From Dipteris shenzhenensis (taxonomy: Eukaryota; Polypodiophyta; Polypodiopsida; Gleicheniales): a DNA stretch of 64,000 nucleotides. The position numbers were made by a program, and so were the translations under genes. Below, in pieces: positions 1 to 11,410 of this stretch; the first letter of the stretch is position 1, and each line of letters begins with the position of its first letter. Location of the stretch: assembly GCA_047967505.1 (NCBI GenBank), contig CM106538.1. One strand, written 5' to 3'. The notes beneath the pieces were generated by a model. It did not search any database, had not been told where the DNA came from, and was given only the letters and a program-made list of their open reading frames with translations.

Positions 1-115
1 TGCTCCTATTGATGAGCCTCTGCCATTTCCAAAACCTATGCCAGTTAGTATCTCACCCCATGACTTGGCTAATATCAATTTACCAATTTGAGCATAACAA
101 AGGCAAGCCCAATAC

Positions 116-1781
116 CTGGAGGGAGAACAAATCTGCTGATTGGCCTGTAACTTTATCATAATTCAAACCTTCAGCTGCCAAGCCAGCCATTGCAACAATT
201 GCCAGCCTACAGATGCAAGGTTAATGCAAATTAGACATAACACTACAATATATTTTGTCATGGAACCCCATCAATTTCCTTTTCATATACTGCAACATAG
301 GTCAAAGATGAAGCCAGTGTAAACCACTGCTTCTAACATTATTTGTATTTATGTTTACATGCCGTATCCTTGATTAAGATTTGTAAAATGCAAACTACTC
401 CCAGCAATTTTGCACCTGTCCAGGTCCTTAGCATCGATTCTACCCTCATAAATACGTTTTTGAATCTTCTCATCAACCAAATTCACATGCTCCTTCCCAA
501 TATCCAGCGAATAATCCATAACAGGCACACCAAGAAGGTACGCCACTGCAACAACATGAGTTTTATGGCATAAGGACTTAGAAATTGAGAATAATGGACT
601 GTAAAAATGGATCTGCAGTAAGACTTCTCAGGCTGGCACATGAGGATGTCCAATTCTTTCTAGCAAGGCCGTAAATGCTCCAAAACAAGTGCATTAGGAC
701 TCTCACAGCATTATATTCCTCCCTTCAGGAAAGCAAAGTTAAGAGACATGCCCAAGAAGTGAGCTGCCTCATGCCTAAGGACTCGTTCTTGATAATCTTC
801 AAATAGTGAAGAGAATCCAACAATGGCTGCCTGCAAAAGACTGAGAATTTGCACAAATCAGGATATCCGATTCAATGCATCAATCATGCCATCAACATTG
901 CATGCCTGACGTTGAATAACCTATAGAAAACACAGGCATTTACAGAGCACAACTTTTCCTAGTCAAAAGTCAAAAGCGTTGTCCTCTATTTGGAAGAGGT
1001 CCCCACTCAATCATATATCGGTTTCATAATGGAAGAGAACTTTACCCTGGTGCAACGCTTCCAACAGCTAGCACCACTAAAGAAATGCTTCCAATCAAGT
1101 AAGGTACAAAAAATCCCCAATCCTGATGGCACAAAAACATTTGTCAGTATCCTACAAAGAATGTTGACAAATCATTTACTTTTCTGTAGTTTTTCTTGAT
1201 TTGCCACTTGAGAGGGAGCTGGAATTCTCTGCTCTTTTCCTGGTTGTATTTTAAGACTTTGGGCATGCAGCTGTTTCCTGTTAGCCTTTCATCACAAAAT
1301 GATCAAATGTGGTTATATAATTCTTTAAGCCAATAACCTTTTTCTACTACTTCACCATTGTAATAAAAATTGGTACTCCCAAAAACAGCATGGAGATAAA
1401 GACTCAGAAACTTACCCCAGGAAGCTGGCCAGCAAGGACAGCAAGAAAACTGGTACTTCCTACCACAGTCCATAAGAAAGCTGCCTACAACAAGAATGAA
1501 AAAAGAGGTGAGCATTTGATCAGTTCTACTAACACATATATAGGAGCTGTTAAAATCACCAACTTACGTCATCACGCACGCTTGGTATCCCAAGCTTTTC
1601 AGCATTCTTGATACCCATAGTGGTCAGCTCACGAATAAATGTCTATTCAGGGCAGCCGTCACAATTATCCAAGGGTCAATGTGTAATACAATGAGAAATA
1701 TCAATTAAACTTGACTATATGTTAAAAACATTTATTATACTAAGCCTTTGTATTGATCATATATATAAAACACACACACAC

Positions 1782-1823
<42 letters not shown>

Positions 1824-1917
1824 TGCGACGTGAAACATAAGGTTGAGAATTCCACAATTTACACCATCCAGCTTGACTGAGTTGATCCATTGCTTCTTTG
1901 ACAGCATCTCCATCTTT
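116..1917 (-). CDS. FtsH/M41-like zinc metalloprotease-related protein, 3' part, seven exons
   Basis: I read seven exons on the minus strand: 1917-1822, 1642-1568, 1484-1416, 1122-1046, 840-752, 545-416 and 206-116, all joining in frame. The order is a soluble segment ending in SQPYVSRRT, an ELTTMGIKNAEKLGIPS segment, two hydrophobic membrane segments (WTVVGSTSFLAVLAG and VPYLIGSISLVVLAVGS), then RHEAAHF, an HExxH zinc-site motif, followed by VAYLLGVPVMDYSLDIG and AMAGLAAEGLNYDK. This order matches the plant family of membrane-anchored, AAA-less FtsH-type protease relatives (Arabidopsis At5g27290-like; recognised from memory, no search run), probably in the chloroplast. Splice sites are GT-AG except after exon 840-752, where frame and motif demand a GC donor at 751-750. 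The last exons lie left of position 1; upstream exons beyond 1917 were not identified. No in-frame stop, so it may be functional. The catalytic role is inferred only. Confidence 0.82.
1772..1820. repeat. (AC)n-(GA)n microsatellite in an intron
   Basis: An AC run is followed by about 16 GA units. On the gene's strand the (CT)n begins directly at the 5' splice site after exon 1917-1822 (donor GT at 1821-1820 is itself the first CT-rich step). Length variation here would change the sequence immediately behind the donor. Confidence 0.85.
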
Positions 1918-2023
1918 CTGCATAGCACCTCTTCATCATAAATTTACCTGGCAGAATTTTGCAACGTGCAAGCAAATACAAGAAGGCTGGCCAGAAGGAG
2001 TGGGGGGGGATTGGGGGGTGTTT

Positions 2024-2060
<37 letters not shown>

Positions 2061-3060
2061 ATTAGAACTATGAGAGAACCAAATTGTCTATGAGACTGAT
2101 GTTCTCTGCTTCTACCGCCAAGGTACAAAAAATAACAAAGAAGAACATATCCCATATGCAATGCAGTGTAAGATGGGAATAGCTGCAGAAACTCCATCTC
2201 GTTTGAGAAGCCAGGGCTGGGCGAATATGACCGTGCCGTGACAATCTTGAGATAGTTGGCATTATCTATGCCAACCGAATTCCTAAAGGCTACAAGAACT
2301 TGACTGTAACTGTAGTCATTAGCACAGTAGCATACCAGCTTTACATATAACTGGATGAAATCTGGGATAGTACACAGACTCATCACGTAAATGCAAAGAA
2401 AAAGTAATGTTTCCCACAATGTTATAAACCATCACCACCATCTTGCATAGCACAGACTATCTTGTAAAATTATGCCCCCAATAGTGACCATGGCACATCC
2501 TGAGACATGCATGAACAGACATCAATATTGGAGCGCATCATGATAAAGACAAGGACCTAGCAAGAAGTATCAGTAAAGTTGAGATTTTCGTACAGTTGAG
2601 GTAACAGATTTTGGCTTTCTATGTTCAAACTATACGATTTGCGACCCTTAGATATTTCCAGTCCTACACGATTTGTGACGCATATAACATAGGTAGACTA
2701 TGTATATGCCTAGGGGTTTGGTGGTCGAAGTCAATGCCTTTATTTGAACATTCTATTGTAGGTGTTTAAGGTATGACCTATGTGTTCAAAATATGCTTGT
2801 GATGTTCAACAACAATCAGTGCGCATATATCGTCGCATGTGGAACGTTCGCATGCAAGGCCAAGGTCACGCTCTAAGCCGTGCGCAGGATGGTTTAATGT
2901 CAATTCACATCAAATTTGTGGGTGCTCTCTCGGGAGCTCTATAAAGTTTGGAGGGTTTGCATAAAAGGCTTTGCATGACTTTGAGTATAATCAATATCCA
3001 GTGGTCCTTGATAATCGTCGTCTCTTTCGATCCTCGTTTCCCTTCCATCACCCTCTCATG
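1918..3060. other. No recognised gene; GA tract and LINE-type 3' end
   Basis: Upstream side of the metalloprotease gene, so earlier exons may hide here, but I could not identify one. A (GA)n tract occupies 2026-2057. Directly right of it, 2058-2094 read on the minus strand resembles the CATAGAC...TTAAT 3'-end module seen beside other GA tracts in the window. 2100-2420 has an open frame on the minus strand without recognisable homology. 2421-3060 shows nothing I can interpret. Confidence 0.5.
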
Positions 3061-4317
3061 GAGTAGAATAGTTCAACTGCGGGAGGACAAGTGAAAGCAA
3101 GCGAAATCGCAACAGAAGGAAGGAAAGCACCGGGATCCTGAGCATGGATAAAGGTCCGCTAAGGACGTGGAAGGCCTCGTGGTCCTGAAGGCGCATGGAG
3201 CGACTTTAACACGCACAAAAAAGCAAGGCGAAGAGTGATAAGAAGAGACTGAGCCTGAGAGAGAGAATGACCTTAGAGAAAGCGTCCTGGAGGGGGAGGA
3301 GGGTGGTGCCATCGCTACCGAGGGTGGACTGGAGACGCTCGCCAGCTGCAGAAGCGGCGATGAGGAGGGGACGAAGGCGAATTGGATGATAGAATGGAGA
3401 AGAGAAGCGACCAGTGGAAGGAAGAGGAAGAGGAAGAGGAGGAGCGCAAGTGCAGAGGTGCAACCCACTTTGGGCAAACACCATAGCCGCCGTCATCGTC
3501 TTCCTCACTTGTTAGGTCTCTGTTTCTCTCCATGTTTAGTCTCACAAGTATTCTAACGAGTGGTTGTCCTCTCCTCCAACAAGTGGATAGACTCAGCGCC
3601 GCGCGCTCGAGGCTCGAGCACCCACGCGCTCCGCTAATCAAACGGCGTCCCCTTGCGTCGCATCCACATGGCGAGGCACGATTTGCCGCACACAAAACAA
3701 TAGGGCACACTACGTGCCCAGAGTCGATGTCACGCCTCATGAGGTCATCACATGGTCGAAGGCGCATGCTCCAGGCACATTGGTCATCATATTCATCAAG
3801 GGGCTGGAAATAGAAAGCTCCCACGACAGGAGATGTAGACACAGGGTCACGGCGTTTGGCATCAGGGAGAAAATGGTGTGAAAAAGCCATGCCAAGGGTG
3901 GAGGGAGGAGGCAAAGGGGGAGGAAGGAAGAGCAAAAAAGCCATGCCAAGGGTGGAGAGGGGGAGGAAGGAAGAGCAAGGGCATAGGGGAGGCCAGTTGC
4001 TTGGATGCCACACAACTTGAGAGAACTCAAGAGGACTCGCTAGCATCTCGAATTCCATGGGTCTGCCCTCTAAAGATGGCATTGCTAAAAAGGGGCGCCC
4101 ATTGTCTTTGGGCAATTACTGCCCCTCACCCATCGCCCTTCCAACCTCTCACATCATGCTCGTGTTTACTCTAAGTATCAAAAGAGGTGGTTCTCCTCTT
4201 CTCCAATGAGTGGATAGACTCATTTGCCCCAAACTACCAACAAAACTTCATTGCTCATCCTAAGAGCACCCCCCAACATTTGTAATGCAAATTCCTCTTA
4301 CATATATGAGCACCCCT
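3061..4317. other. GC-richer unassigned region with short repeats
   Basis: More G+C and CpG than its surroundings; open frames on both strands are low-complexity (Ser/Pro/Leu-rich) and I do not call them genes. Two repeats are visible: a tandem unit of about 54 bp starting AAAAAGCCATGCCAAGGG at 3881 and 3935, and an imperfect 36-bp direct repeat (GTGGTT..TGGATAGACTCA) at 3560-3595 and 4187-4222. Confidence 0.5.
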
Positions 4318-4480
4318 TTTTTGAAAACTAGAAGCTTGTATTAATTTAGAAGAAAAGATTTACAAGGAGGGGTGATAGTACCCACATAATAAAGAATGAT
4401 ATCCTATAAAGGCATGGAATAAACACAACATTCAAAGAATGATATCCTAAAAATGCATGGAATAAACATAACATTAAAAG
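4318..4480 (-). mobile_element. LINE 3'-tail-like fragment
   Basis: On the minus strand this reads like the end of a plant LINE 3' UTR: a CTCCTTGTAAATC stretch, TTAATACAAGC, then a short A run at 4318-4323. A 43-bp unit (AAAGAATGATATCCT...) is tandemly repeated at 4391 and 4434. No coding part is recognisable, so the assignment rests on composition and layout. Confidence 0.35.
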
Positions 4481-5346
4481 AACTAACATGATGGGGTGTG
4501 AGTTTTCTCTTCTCTTCTCTATATATCTTATAGGAGAGGGTGGCTTGGGCCAGGCTCGTAGAGGTTCGCGGCAGCCTTGCGAAGCTTCGGGGAGCTTCGG
4601 GAGGTTTGGGGCTTGGAAACCATTCAATTAAGATCCCCAGCCAGTAGACTGACAGTGCGAGACTGCAGACAATCGATCCAGGCTGGCAGACTTCAAACAC
4701 GTGGCGAGGTGCGATGGTGTAGTTTGTGCAGAACACTAATATGGCGCACGTCCCGATGGCGTGCCCTTGCGATTGTGTACAGCACAGACAGCCACTTGGC
4801 AGATTGTGGCGTAGACAGCCACGTGGCTGCGAGCCGCACGACGTGGCGCTTAGGGATTGCAAGGACCTCTTTCCCACATGTCGTAGCTACTAAATGCATG
4901 CACTCATTGCAGAGAGAGTAGAGACCAGAGGCTCAGATGTCAAGTCAAAGTTGCAGTGAACCAGAGGCAGAACCAGAGGCAAAGAGTCGACTCGATGATG
5001 TGGCATGGGTTGCAGCGTGCAGAGCTATGACACAATGGACTAGTCACCAGAGATAGACAGCGTGGGTGCCGAATCCCGATGTAAAGGATGCGAGATGATG
5101 CCACATGGCATGATACGAGAAGAAGGGAGGTCAGCCCACATATCTCCCACTCTAGGCCTTTCTACTTCCAATCAAAGAGCAAGATAAGTGATTTCTTTGC
5201 TTTATATTTCATACACTTAGTATCTTCCGCCATCCGTTGTCTTATCATACACTTGAATCACATCTTTATTTCATCCACTTAAATTCTTATACACTTAATA
5301 TCTTTATTTTCCTCCGTTCCACTTTATTTGTACTTATCGCATTATC
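4481..5346. other. Unassigned region before the first gypsy element
   Basis: Presumably contains the leader and possibly a decayed 5' LTR of the element that starts coding at 5347, but I found no copy of the element's 3' LTR start (TGTTACGG) and no TGGTATCAGAGC-like primer site. 5150-5346 is pyrimidine-rich with repeated TACACTTA words. No gene seen. Confidence 0.45.
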
Positions 5347-6195
5347 ATGGCGCATCAGCCACAACCACCCATGCTCCAAGAGCAGTTAGACGCACTTCAG
5401 GCACAGTTGGCCGATGAGCGTAAGCATAGGGAGAGATTGGAAAAGAAAATCAATGGTAAGAAAAGGAAGAGACATTCATCTAATGATGAGTTATTCGACA
5501 ATGATACTATTATCAAGACAATCAAAGCCACACTGAGAGCACAAAATTCGAGGAAGAAGAGTAAGATAAGTAGAAAAGCTTTCTCATTTCAAAATTTTGA
5601 TGGAAAGAAAGAAGCACGCACTGTCTTGTCTTGGATCAGTCAGCTAGATGATTATTTTTCGGAGGAGAAATTCTCTGAAAAAGATAAGATTAAATGTGTT
5701 GCAAATCATTTAGTAGAGAGTGCTGCACTTTGGTGGAACATCACTAAGCACAGTAAAAGGCGACCAAATTCTTGGAAGTCTTTTCAAAAGCTAATCAAGA
5801 GAGATTTTCTTCCCTCACATTTCAAAGCAAAAGCTAGACAGCAGTGGGATACTTTCAGGCAGTTCGATAAGGAAACGATCTCCACATATACTGATAGATT
5901 TTGGCAAACGTTGATCCAATTACAATCCTTAGAGAAAGTTAATGAGCGAGATCAATGTAGAAAGTATGTGGCAGGTCTAAAGTCTAAGTTGAGAGCCGAG
6001 ATTAACATGTTTCATCCTCGCTCACCGAGCTCAACAATTTCTCTTGCAATGAATTGTGAAAGGAAGAATGGGATCCCAAAAGAAGGGAAAGATTCAGAAC
6101 GGCATGTACCTTTCCATAAGAAAAAGAGATTTGATAAAAAGCCTTTCTTTAAATCTAAAAATGGTTTTGCTCCACAGAAGACAGACTCTTCTTGA
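5347..6195 (+). pseudogene. Gypsy Gag, capsid part
   Basis: 282 codons from an ATG. It starts with a charged, probably coiled-coil stretch (residues about 8-45), then Lys/Arg-rich sequence. The retrotransposon Gag domain is at about 80-215, with the SFQNFDGKK start, paired Trp residues in AALWWN and the DRFWQTLIQLQ helix. The frame ends before the zinc knuckle, which is found in another frame from 6192, so a frameshift separates capsid from nucleocapsid. Confidence 0.85.
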
Positions 6196-6777
6196 AGCCA
6201 AACGTTGGGAATTTTCCAAAGAAAGAAATAAGGTGTTTCAAGTGCAACAAGGTGGGATACATAGCCACTGAGTGTCTTGAAAGAAAGAAGACCCCGACGG
6301 CAAAGGTGCTCATGATTGACGACGAAGCAGCCAAGCAAGAGGGAGGTAAGTATAATTGTCATGCTCTTCAAAGGTTTCATTAATGGCAAAGAAGTTGTTA
6401 TTCTGCATGATGATGGTAGTACTCATGATTTCATTTCAGAAAGGACCTTAGCAAAGCTAAACCTAGAGTCTTTCCCATCTAACTATAAGGTCAAAGCTGC
6501 TTTTACCAAAACTAAGTACAATTGTACTAGAGAAGCCAAGAATCTTGAAATCTCAATCAAACCTTACAAGGATACATGAGACTTTCTAGTGGCACCCCTA
6601 CAGGGAGTGGACATCATCTTAGGAATGCAATGGAGACATCAATACAATCCTAAGATAGACTACGATTCACATCAGATGTGGATTGAGAAGGATAGACAAG
6701 AAATATGTCTAAAAAGCTCAATGAAACCTGAGATCCAGTCCTTTACTCAACCACACACAAGCCAAAAGAGCAATTAG
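6192..6777 (+). pseudogene. Gypsy zinc knuckle and aspartic protease remnants
   Basis: Three short overlapping frames. 6192-6383 carries CFKCNKVGYIATEC, a CCHC knuckle in which the His is replaced by Tyr. 6316-6579 carries the protease core [13 protein letters not shown], where the usual D-S/T-G reads D-D-G. 6589-6777 continues with the IILGMQW motif typical of the end of gypsy proteases. Frame changes and a TGA near 6578 break the chain. Confidence 0.8.
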
Positions 6778-6840
6778 AAAACGTGAGAAGACATATCTAA
6801 TTTTGGTGAATACGGTAACAGCTACTTAACCAAACACTAA

Positions 6841-7006
6841 GCCTACACACCAAAAGTTTCTTTCTCAATTTTCTGATTGTTTCTTAGAGGATTTAACGCC
6901 TGGACTACCATGTTCTACACTAAGCCTACGCACCAAAAGTTTCTTTCTCAATTTTCTGATTGTTTCTTAGAGGATTTAACGCCTGGACTACCATGTTCTC
7001 AACCTG
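6841..7006 (+). repeat. 83-bp tandem duplication in pol
   Basis: GCCTAC(A/G)CACCAAAAG starts at 6841 and again at 6924; the two 83-bp units are almost identical. Because 83 is not a multiple of 3 the copy shifts the frame between protease and reverse transcriptase. Confidence 0.9.
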
Positions 7007-8240
7007 AAGATCATAGGATAGAAATCCTACCGAGCAATACTCCACCTTGCAAAGCTCCTTATAGAGTCAATCAACTAGAACAAGAGGAAATTCAAAAGCA
7101 AGTGGAGGAACTGATAGAGAGAGGATTGATAAGACCCAGCAGTTCTCCTTATGGAGCACCTGTCTTATTAGTCAAAAAGAAAAATGGAACCTACCAAATG
7201 TGCATAGACTATCGTGCACTGAACAAAATCACACTGAAGAACAAATATCCAATCCCTAGGATTGATGATCTTTTGGACAAATTGAAAGGGGCCAAGGTCT
7301 TCAGTAAGATAGATCTCAAATCTGGCTATCATCAAGTTCATATGGTAGAAGAGGATATATACAAGACTACCTTTAGAACTCAAACGGGACATTATGAGTT
7401 CCTAGTTATGCCTTTTGGGCTAACTAATGCTCCAGCTACTTTTAGTAGAATGATGAACCAAATCTTTCTTAAACACCAAGATTGTGTGGTAGTATTTTTC
7501 AATGATATTTTGGTGTTTAGCAGAGACGTTGAGGAGCATAAGTAACATCTGAAGCTAATCTTTTCACTCTTGAAAGAAAATCAATTGTACATAAACCCTG
7601 AAAAGAGCAGTTTCTTTCAAGATCAGATAGAGTATTTGGGTCACATTGTATCCATCGATGGGATTCGAGTAGATCCAAAGAAGATTGAGTGCATAGTCAC
7701 ATGGCCTAAACCCCGAGATATACATGAATTAAGATCATTCTTGGGATTGTGTAGCTTTTATAGAAAGTTCGTCAAGAATTTCGCATACATTGCACACCCA
7801 TTGACAGACCTTCTTAGAAAAGCTAAGCATTTCTATGGACTGAGCATCAAGATAAATCTTTTACAGCTTTGAAAGGCTCTCACACAAGCTCCTGTGTTGC
7901 AACTACCCGATTTCTCTAGACCATTCTTTGTAGTTGTAACTAATGCTAGTGGATATGGAATTGGAGCCGTACTTATGCAAGATGGACATCCAATAGCATA
8001 TGAGAGCCGAAAATTAAAACCAGTAGAATGCAATTATAGTACATATGATAAAGAATTAACCGCTGTTGTGCATGCTTTATGAATGTGAAAACATTATTTG
8101 ATGGGAGCTGAGTTTCTTATCAAAACTGATCAGCAAAGTATTAAGCATTTGTTGACTCAGCCACTAATATCCGATAGACACATTAAGCGGGCATCATTTA
8201 TATAGAGTTTTCAACCCATGATTCAGTATCAACTTGGAAA
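6925..8240 (+). pseudogene. Gypsy reverse transcriptase and RNase H
   Basis: The RT fingers and palm begin around 7010 and are recognisable by [44 protein letters not shown] and [19 protein letters not shown]. The catalytic YxDD box reads FFND (about 7497-7508), losing one catalytic Asp. A TAA at 7543-7545 interrupts the frame; 7570-7872 continues with the LGHIVS and LGLCSFYRKFV connection motifs. RNase H (about 7894-8082) shows [16 protein letters not shown] and [13 protein letters not shown]; the first catalytic Asp of the usual TDAS is Asn here. 8215-8290 has the NVVADALSRKPS end. Confidence 0.88.
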
Positions 8241-8249
8241 GGAAAATGT

Positions 8250-9647
8250 AGTTGCTGATGCTCTTAGCAGAAAGCCAAGTATTAATCACTGCTGTAGAGA
8301 CCCAACCTTTCAAAGGTATGAAGAACTCTTATCAAATCTCCGATATATGGAACAAATTAGAGAATAACAATTGGAATCCTATGTTGGACTATTCATGCAA
8401 TGATGGATACCTCTTTTATCAAAAGAAATTATGCATCACTCGACCCTTTAGACAAATTGTAATGGAGGAAATGCACCAACCACCATATATGGGATATAGG
8501 GGAGTGACTGCCACTTTACAAGTGATAGCAAGAGAATTTCATTGGCCTACTATAAGAAAAGATGTGGCTAAGTTTGTAGCCGAATGCATCACTTGTCAGA
8601 AGATCAAGAGTTAAAAAGGAAAGACCCCAAGATTGCTTATCCCTGTGCCTATTCCTACACAACCTTGGGAACAAATATCTATGGATTACATAACAGGTTT
8701 TCCTACTACAGCGAATCAAAATGATATGATTTGGATGATAATAGATCGCTTTAGTAAGCAAGCTTACAAATAGTACTATTCTGGATATGATAAAAGCTTA
8801 TGCGGGAAGTCAACCAAAGACTTGGGACAAATACATTCATCTCTTACAGTTTGCTTATAATAATACTCCTCATTCTACAACTAGAAGAGCACCCTTTGAG
8901 ATTATCTATGGGAAGGTTTTACCTATTCCTATCACACGATTGACCCATAGAGTGGAAGCAGCATATGCATTTACCCATGACTATCAAAATATTCTCAAAG
9001 AGGTTCAAGAAGCCATTGCAATCGCTCAAGAGAAGTACCCTTCATCTCTCAAAGAGGTTCGAGAAGCCATTGCAATCGCTCAACCAAAGACTTGGGACAA
9101 ATACATTCATCTCTTACAGTTTGCTTATAATAATACTCCTCATTCTGCAACTAGAAGAGCACCCTTTGAGATTATCTATGGGAAGGTTTTACCTATTCCT
9201 ATCACACGATTGACCCATAGAGTGGAAGCAGCATATGCATTTACCCATGACTATCAAAATATTCTCAAAGAGGTTCGAGAAGCCATTGCAATCGCTCAAG
9301 AGAAGTACACAAAACAAGCTAATAAGAAACGGAAACACATGCTTTTTAAAGAAGGCGATTATGTACTTCTTCGGATTGAGAAAAGAAGATTGAAGAGTGT
9401 TGAGAAATGGCCAGTAATCAAAATGTCTTCACGTCTTTATGGACCATTCAAGGTGATTCAGAAAATCAATGATCTAGCTTATAGGCTTGAATTACCTGAT
9501 AATTGGAGAATACATAATGCTTTCCATATCAGCCTCTTAAAGCCCTTCAAAGGACCTTTACCTATTCATCCTGTCTATGAAGAGGCTCCATTGATTGTTG
9601 ATGAAGAAGAAATTCTAGAGCCTGAATGCATTATTGATCATCAATAG
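8250..9647 (+). pseudogene. Gypsy integrase with deletion and duplication
   Basis: 8252-8614 holds the zinc-binding region (MHQPPYMGYRG...CITCQKIKS). 8615-8790 retains the start of the catalytic core (WEQISMDYITGFP, with the first Asp) and DRFSKQA, then the sequence jumps to QPKTWDKYIHLLQFAYNNT, so much of the core is lost. 8787-9647 is one open frame covering the core end and the C-terminal domain (YGPFKVIQKIND, HNAFHISLLKPF). A 270-bp in-frame tandem duplication lies inside. Confidence 0.85.
8811..9350 (+). repeat. 270-bp in-frame tandem duplication
   Basis: CAACCAAAGACTTGGG begins at 8811 and again at 9081, and the units stay nearly identical over their length, so the event is recent. Inside, a unit of about 57 bp coding LKEV(Q/R)EAIAIAQ is itself duplicated near 8995 and 9052. 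Confidence 0.9.
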
Positions 9648-9818
9648 ACCTCGACCCGAAAAGGAAATGTCTATATTAAATACTTGCTCAAATTTAAGAA
9701 TCATCCAAGAGATGATGCCTAGTGGATGCCTGAGCAGTTCTTTCGAACTTTTCCAAACCTCATTAGTTCCTATAATCAAACACGCAACTGAGGTCAATTG
9801 CAATCCAAGCAAGAGGGA

Positions 9819-10423
9819 TGTTACGGAAATTATATTTTCTGATTTGCTTTGGATATTATTACTTTAGTCAAGTGTGACTATGGCAAAGTACTCCATAGGA
9901 GCGCACCGGACGCGGCGAGGGTCCTAGTGGATACTTTGTGTGGTTAGTTAGGGATGCCTGACTAGCTTGTGTTTTACCATGCTAGATGGTCGGTATTGTG
10001 GGTGCTTCCATGTTAATACTGATGTCGCTAGTGTTATTGGTGTTGTGCTTGATTATTGTGCTTTGAGCACGGTTATGTTGGGATCGGTTGATTCGGTGAT
10101 TCGTTCAATCGATTGTTAATAACTAATGTAATTGGCGACTTGAGTACAGGTGAAGAACTCATAGCGAGGATTGGAGTTAGTGCGAGGGTACCGATCGAGG
10201 TGTCACACAGCGCATTATATATGGCCATGGGCCAATTTTGTATTTGTTTTATTATTGCAAGTTTGAGCAATATATTTTGTTGAGGACATAATTCATTTTG
10301 GGACCAAAGATGGCTATGTAAAGCAAATCCCTCATTTTTGGATGAGAGGGATAATTTTGGCTCCTTGGTGCTTTTATGAAATATCATAAATACTCTAGAT
10401 AAGGGAGTGTGAGCCACTCATCT
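9819..10423 (+). other. 3' LTR start of element 1, then tail of another LTR element
   Basis: TGTTACGG at 9819 directly follows the PPT and so should be the first base of the 3' LTR; the LTR end was not found. From roughly 10200 the sequence resembles the untranslated stretch that precedes a copia-type PPT. No gene. Confidence 0.55.
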
Positions 10424-10540
10424 AGGGGGGGGAGATTGTACCCAGTCTGCTGTCGTTTTCGTGGTGTGATTTTGCTTTTTCTTCTCCAATTGATTAAGTG
10501 GTGAATTTGTGTGAAAAGAATTACCTTTCTGGTTTCACGG
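10424..10540 (+). mobile_element. Polypurine tract and LTR start (TGTACCCAG type)
   Basis: A G-run plus AGAT (10424-10436) precedes TGTACCCAGTCTGCTGTCG at 10437. The same PPT-to-LTR junction (GGGGGGAGATTGTACCCAG) recurs at 21685-21703, so this is a defined LTR family. The LTR runs into purine repeats and its end cannot be placed. Confidence 0.6.
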
Positions 10541-10544
10541 ATAG

Positions 10545-10680
10545 AAAGAGAGAAAGAGAGAGAGATAGAGAGAGACAAGGGTGAGAAGATTGAGAGAGAG
10601 GAGAGAGGCAGAGAGAGGGGGAGAGAAAGAAGAGAGAAATAGAGAGAGACAAGAGCGAGAAGATATATATATAGAGAGAG

Positions 10681-10711
<31 letters not shown>

Positions 10712-10779
10712 CAGAGAGAGACAGAGAGAAAAGAGAGAGAGAGAGACAGAGAAGAGAGAGGAGAGAGAGAGATAAAAGT

Positions 10780-10817
<38 letters not shown>

Positions 10818-10909
10818 AGAAAAGAGAGAGAAGATAGAGAGAGAGAGGAGAGAGAGAAGAGAGAGGAGAGAGAGAGGAAGGGAGGGAGGGAGAGAGAGAA
10901 GGTGTGCAC

Positions 10910-10953
<44 letters not shown>

Positions 10954-11152
10954 GAGAGTGAGAGAGAGAGAGAGAGAGAGAAAAGAGCACACGCATGTGC
11001 ACCAGAGAGACGATGTATAGCATAGGCAATTGGACGGACACATGGTAGATAACACAGTGTAGCATGCGGGGAGAGAGAGAGAGGGGGGAGGAGAGGAGGA
11101 GAGAGAGGCAGAGACAAACAGACAGACAGAGACAGAGACAGAGGGGTGAGAG

Positions 11153-11189
<37 letters not shown>

Positions 11190-11255
11190 GGGGGGTGGAG
11201 AGTGAGAGAGAGAGAGAGAGAGAAAAAGAGAGTGAGAGACGGGGATGGATATACA
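10545..11255 (+). repeat. Polypurine block, mainly (GA)n with GATA, GACA and GGGA variants
   Basis: About 700 bp in which the + strand is almost only purine, broken by one unique stretch (about 10986-11065) containing GCACACGCATGTGC, a short hairpin. Open frames on the minus strand translate to Ser/Leu repeats and are artefacts of (CT)n. Confidence 0.95.
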
Positions 11256-11410
11256 TATTTATAATATTATATAAAAGATAATATAGAGAGTATAGTATAT
11301 ATTTAATATGATATATTGTATTATATTACATATTATATATTATATTGTATAATATATCATAGTATATAAGATATTATATATATTTATAATATATACGAGG
11401 AGAGTGGAGG
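11256..11410. repeat. AT-rich TATAATAT repeat
   Basis: Near-pure A/T sequence of degenerate TATATTATA words joining two purine blocks. 11410-11760 is purine-leaning single-copy-like sequence with no recognisable gene. Confidence 0.85.

Larger units (their letters stand above)
5347..9818 (+). mobile_element. Ty3/gypsy retrotransposon, decayed, gag-pol (element 1)
   Basis: Domain order gag, zinc knuckle, protease, reverse transcriptase, RNase H, integrase is that of Ty3/gypsy. It ends in a polypurine tract (GCAAGAGGGA, 9809-9818) directly before TGTTACGG, the apparent start of the 3' LTR. Several frameshifts, stops and two tandem duplications interrupt coding, and the RT box is damaged, so it is not autonomous. 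Its Gag and Pol resemble the minus-strand element at 25.2-28.9 kb, and both LTRs start TGTTACG, so they are relatives. Confidence 0.9.

Noticed and set aside
858-920. A possible extra exon on the minus strand (VIQRQACNVDG...) before the HEAAHF exon
   Set aside because: It runs into TGA at 860-858, and the neighbouring exons already join in frame (…VGSVAPG to LLQAAIVGF) through standard GT-AG sites at 1045 and 841. It lies inside that intron.
3073-4115. Overlapping open frames of 100-266 codons in the GC-rich region
   Set aside because: Low-complexity Ser/Pro/Leu composition, no motif, overlapping on both strands. Explained by base composition.
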